This document shows, one piece after another, positions 34,092-34,837 of a stretch of DNA of 34,837 nucleotides (positions are counted from its first letter, which is position 1; the number at the start of each line of letters is the position of its first letter). Source of the stretch: an uncultured Bacteroidota bacterium (GTDB taxonomy: Bacteria; Bacteroidota; Bacteroidia; Bacteroidales; UBA12481); NCBI GenBank assembly GCA_903851365.1, contig CAINOB010000107.1:1-34837 (forward strand), written 5' to 3'. Below the pieces are notes generated by a model, which saw only the letters and a list, made by a program, of their open reading frames with translations, searched no databases and was not told the DNA's origin. The position numbers and the translations under genes are program-made.

Positions 34092-34837
34092 ATGAAAGAC
34101 CTCAGCTTCCCTCTGGTATCGGTCATTACGATAAACTTTAACCAATCGGCAGTGACGGCTGATTTGCTGAAATCCCTTAGAAAGATAAGTTATCCAGTTG
34201 TGGAGATAATTGTTGTTGATAATGCTTCAGATAAGGATCCGGTTGATCCAATCATTGATGTTTTTCCTGAAGTCAGGTTCCTTAAAAGTAAAACTAACCT
34301 GGGCTTTGCAGGAGGAAATAACTTGGGCGCAAAAATTGCAAAGGGGGATTATTTCCTGTTTCTAAATAATGACACGGAAGTAGATCCGGGTTTCCTTGAA
34401 CCCCTGGTCGCCCGGCTCCAATCAGATTCTGGTATTGGTATGGTGAGCCCCAAAATCAGGTTTCATCATACTCCTGATACCATTCAATATGCCGGTTATA
34501 CTCCTATGAATAGAATTACTTTACGCCAGCATCTGATCGGCTATCGGGAAAAAGACAATGGTCAGTATAACATTGGGGGGCCAACATTTTCTATTCATGG
34601 GGCAGCTATGATGGTACCTCGCAGCGTAATAGAAAAAGTCGGTCTGATGGCCGAGCAGTATTTTCTTTATTATGAGGAACATGATTGGGCAGAGCGTGTA
34701 AAAGGCGCTGGCTATACCGTATGCTATGAAGCGTCATCTTTAGTTATGCATAAGGAATCTATCTCGACAGGCATTGAGAGCCCACTTAAGGTTTATTACA
34801 TCAACCGAAACCGCTTCCTGTTTGCGAGAAGAAATTC
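34092..34837 (+). CDS. GT2 family glycosyltransferase, cut by the right window edge
   Basis: The frame from the ATG at 34092 is open for 248 codons to the end of the window. It begins with a GT-A fold: PLVSVITINFNQ, EIIVVDNASD and NLGFAGGNNLGA, then the metal-binding FLFLNNDTEVDPGF. Further on, IHGAAMMVPRSVIEKVG and YYEEHDWAERVKGAGY match the acceptor/catalytic region of WbbL-like rhamnosyltransferases. It probably acts in cell-surface polysaccharide or lipopolysaccharide synthesis at the inner membrane. It lies 11 bp after the lipoprotein gene. The C terminus and following genes are not visible, so donor and acceptor cannot be stated. Confidence 0.88.
   Translation, partial: MKDLSFPLVSVITINFNQSAVTADLLKSLRKISYPVVEIIVVDNASDKDPVDPIIDVFPEVRFLKSKTNLGFAGGNNLGAKIAKGDYFLFLNNDTEVDPGFLEPLVARLQSDSGIGMVSPKIRFHHTPDTIQYAGYTPMNRITLRQHLIGYREKDNGQYNIGGPTFSIHGAAMMVPRSVIEKVGLMAEQYFLYYEEHDWAERVKGAGYTVCYEASSLVMHKESISTGIESPLKVYYINRNRFLFARRN

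Noticed and set aside
1-34837. CRISPR array, tRNA or rRNA genes, or a phage or defence system
   Set aside because: No regularly spaced repeats, no tRNA-like cloverleaf and no recognisable defence or phage protein was found. Apart from the left-edge transposase the content is housekeeping and central metabolism.

Overview
The window reads as a chromosomal stretch of an anaerobic or facultatively anaerobic member of the Bacteroidota, probably a Bacteroidales-like fermenter (inference). Support comes from four things. Almost all starts lack a Shine-Dalgarno sequence. Several gene starts are preceded, by about 23-30 nt, by the Bacteroidota -7 element TAnnTTTG. There is a complete mce-mmdA-mmdD-mmdC-mmdB block typical of succinate/propionate metabolism in this phylum. 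There is also the Bacteroidota-style glycogen cluster with a glycogen synthase-phosphorylase fusion. Codon use looks uniform, apart from a transposase fragment at the left edge.

Layout. (1) 1-62, minus: the first codons of an IS3-type transposase, cut by the window edge and the only gene here with a strong AAGGAG. (2) 103-6206, minus: two tandem hybrid histidine kinases, REC-PAS-HK-REC and Cache-HAMP-GAF-HK-REC-REC-REC. (3) 6289-9531, minus: an exported tricorn-like S41 protease with its own terminator. (4) 9782-13924, plus: methylmalonyl-CoA epimerase and the four subunits of a sodium-pumping methylmalonyl-CoA decarboxylase, closed by a strong terminator. (5) 14023-16811, plus: citrate lyase encoded as a CitD-CitE fusion followed by CitF, with a 4-bp overlap. 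(6) 16868-17035, minus: a 55-residue 2[4Fe-4S] ferredoxin, convergent with citF and sharing a bidirectional terminator. (7) 17204-26187, plus: a glycogen operon of debranching enzyme, GT4 glycosyltransferase, GH57 enzyme and GT3-GT35 fusion. (8) 26215-31401, minus: PepD-type dipeptidase, a GH13 branching enzyme-like protein and a GH13 alpha-amylase, convergent with the glycogen operon. (9) 31511-33246, plus: an isocitrate/isopropylmalate dehydrogenase-family enzyme overlapping a degenerate HD-domain protein, followed by a terminator. (10) 33415-34837, plus: a lipoprotein and a GT2 glycosyltransferase that runs off the right edge.

How the genes fit together (inference). Citrate lyase would split citrate to acetate and oxaloacetate. 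Oxaloacetate can be reduced through malate and fumarate to succinate, and then pass as methylmalonyl-CoA through the epimerase and the Na+-pumping decarboxylase to propionyl-CoA, conserving energy as a sodium gradient. The two opposed glycogen blocks together supply synthesis (GT3, branching enzyme), phosphorolysis (GT35), debranching and amylolysis. The ferredoxin is a candidate low-potential electron carrier.

No tRNA, rRNA, CRISPR array or recognisable defence system was seen, and no intergenic gap exceeds 300 bases. The most unusual items are the gene fusions (CitD-CitE and glycogen synthase-phosphorylase), the catalytic-motif substitutions in the HD protein and the dehydrogenase, and the start-site revisions suggested by promoter positions.
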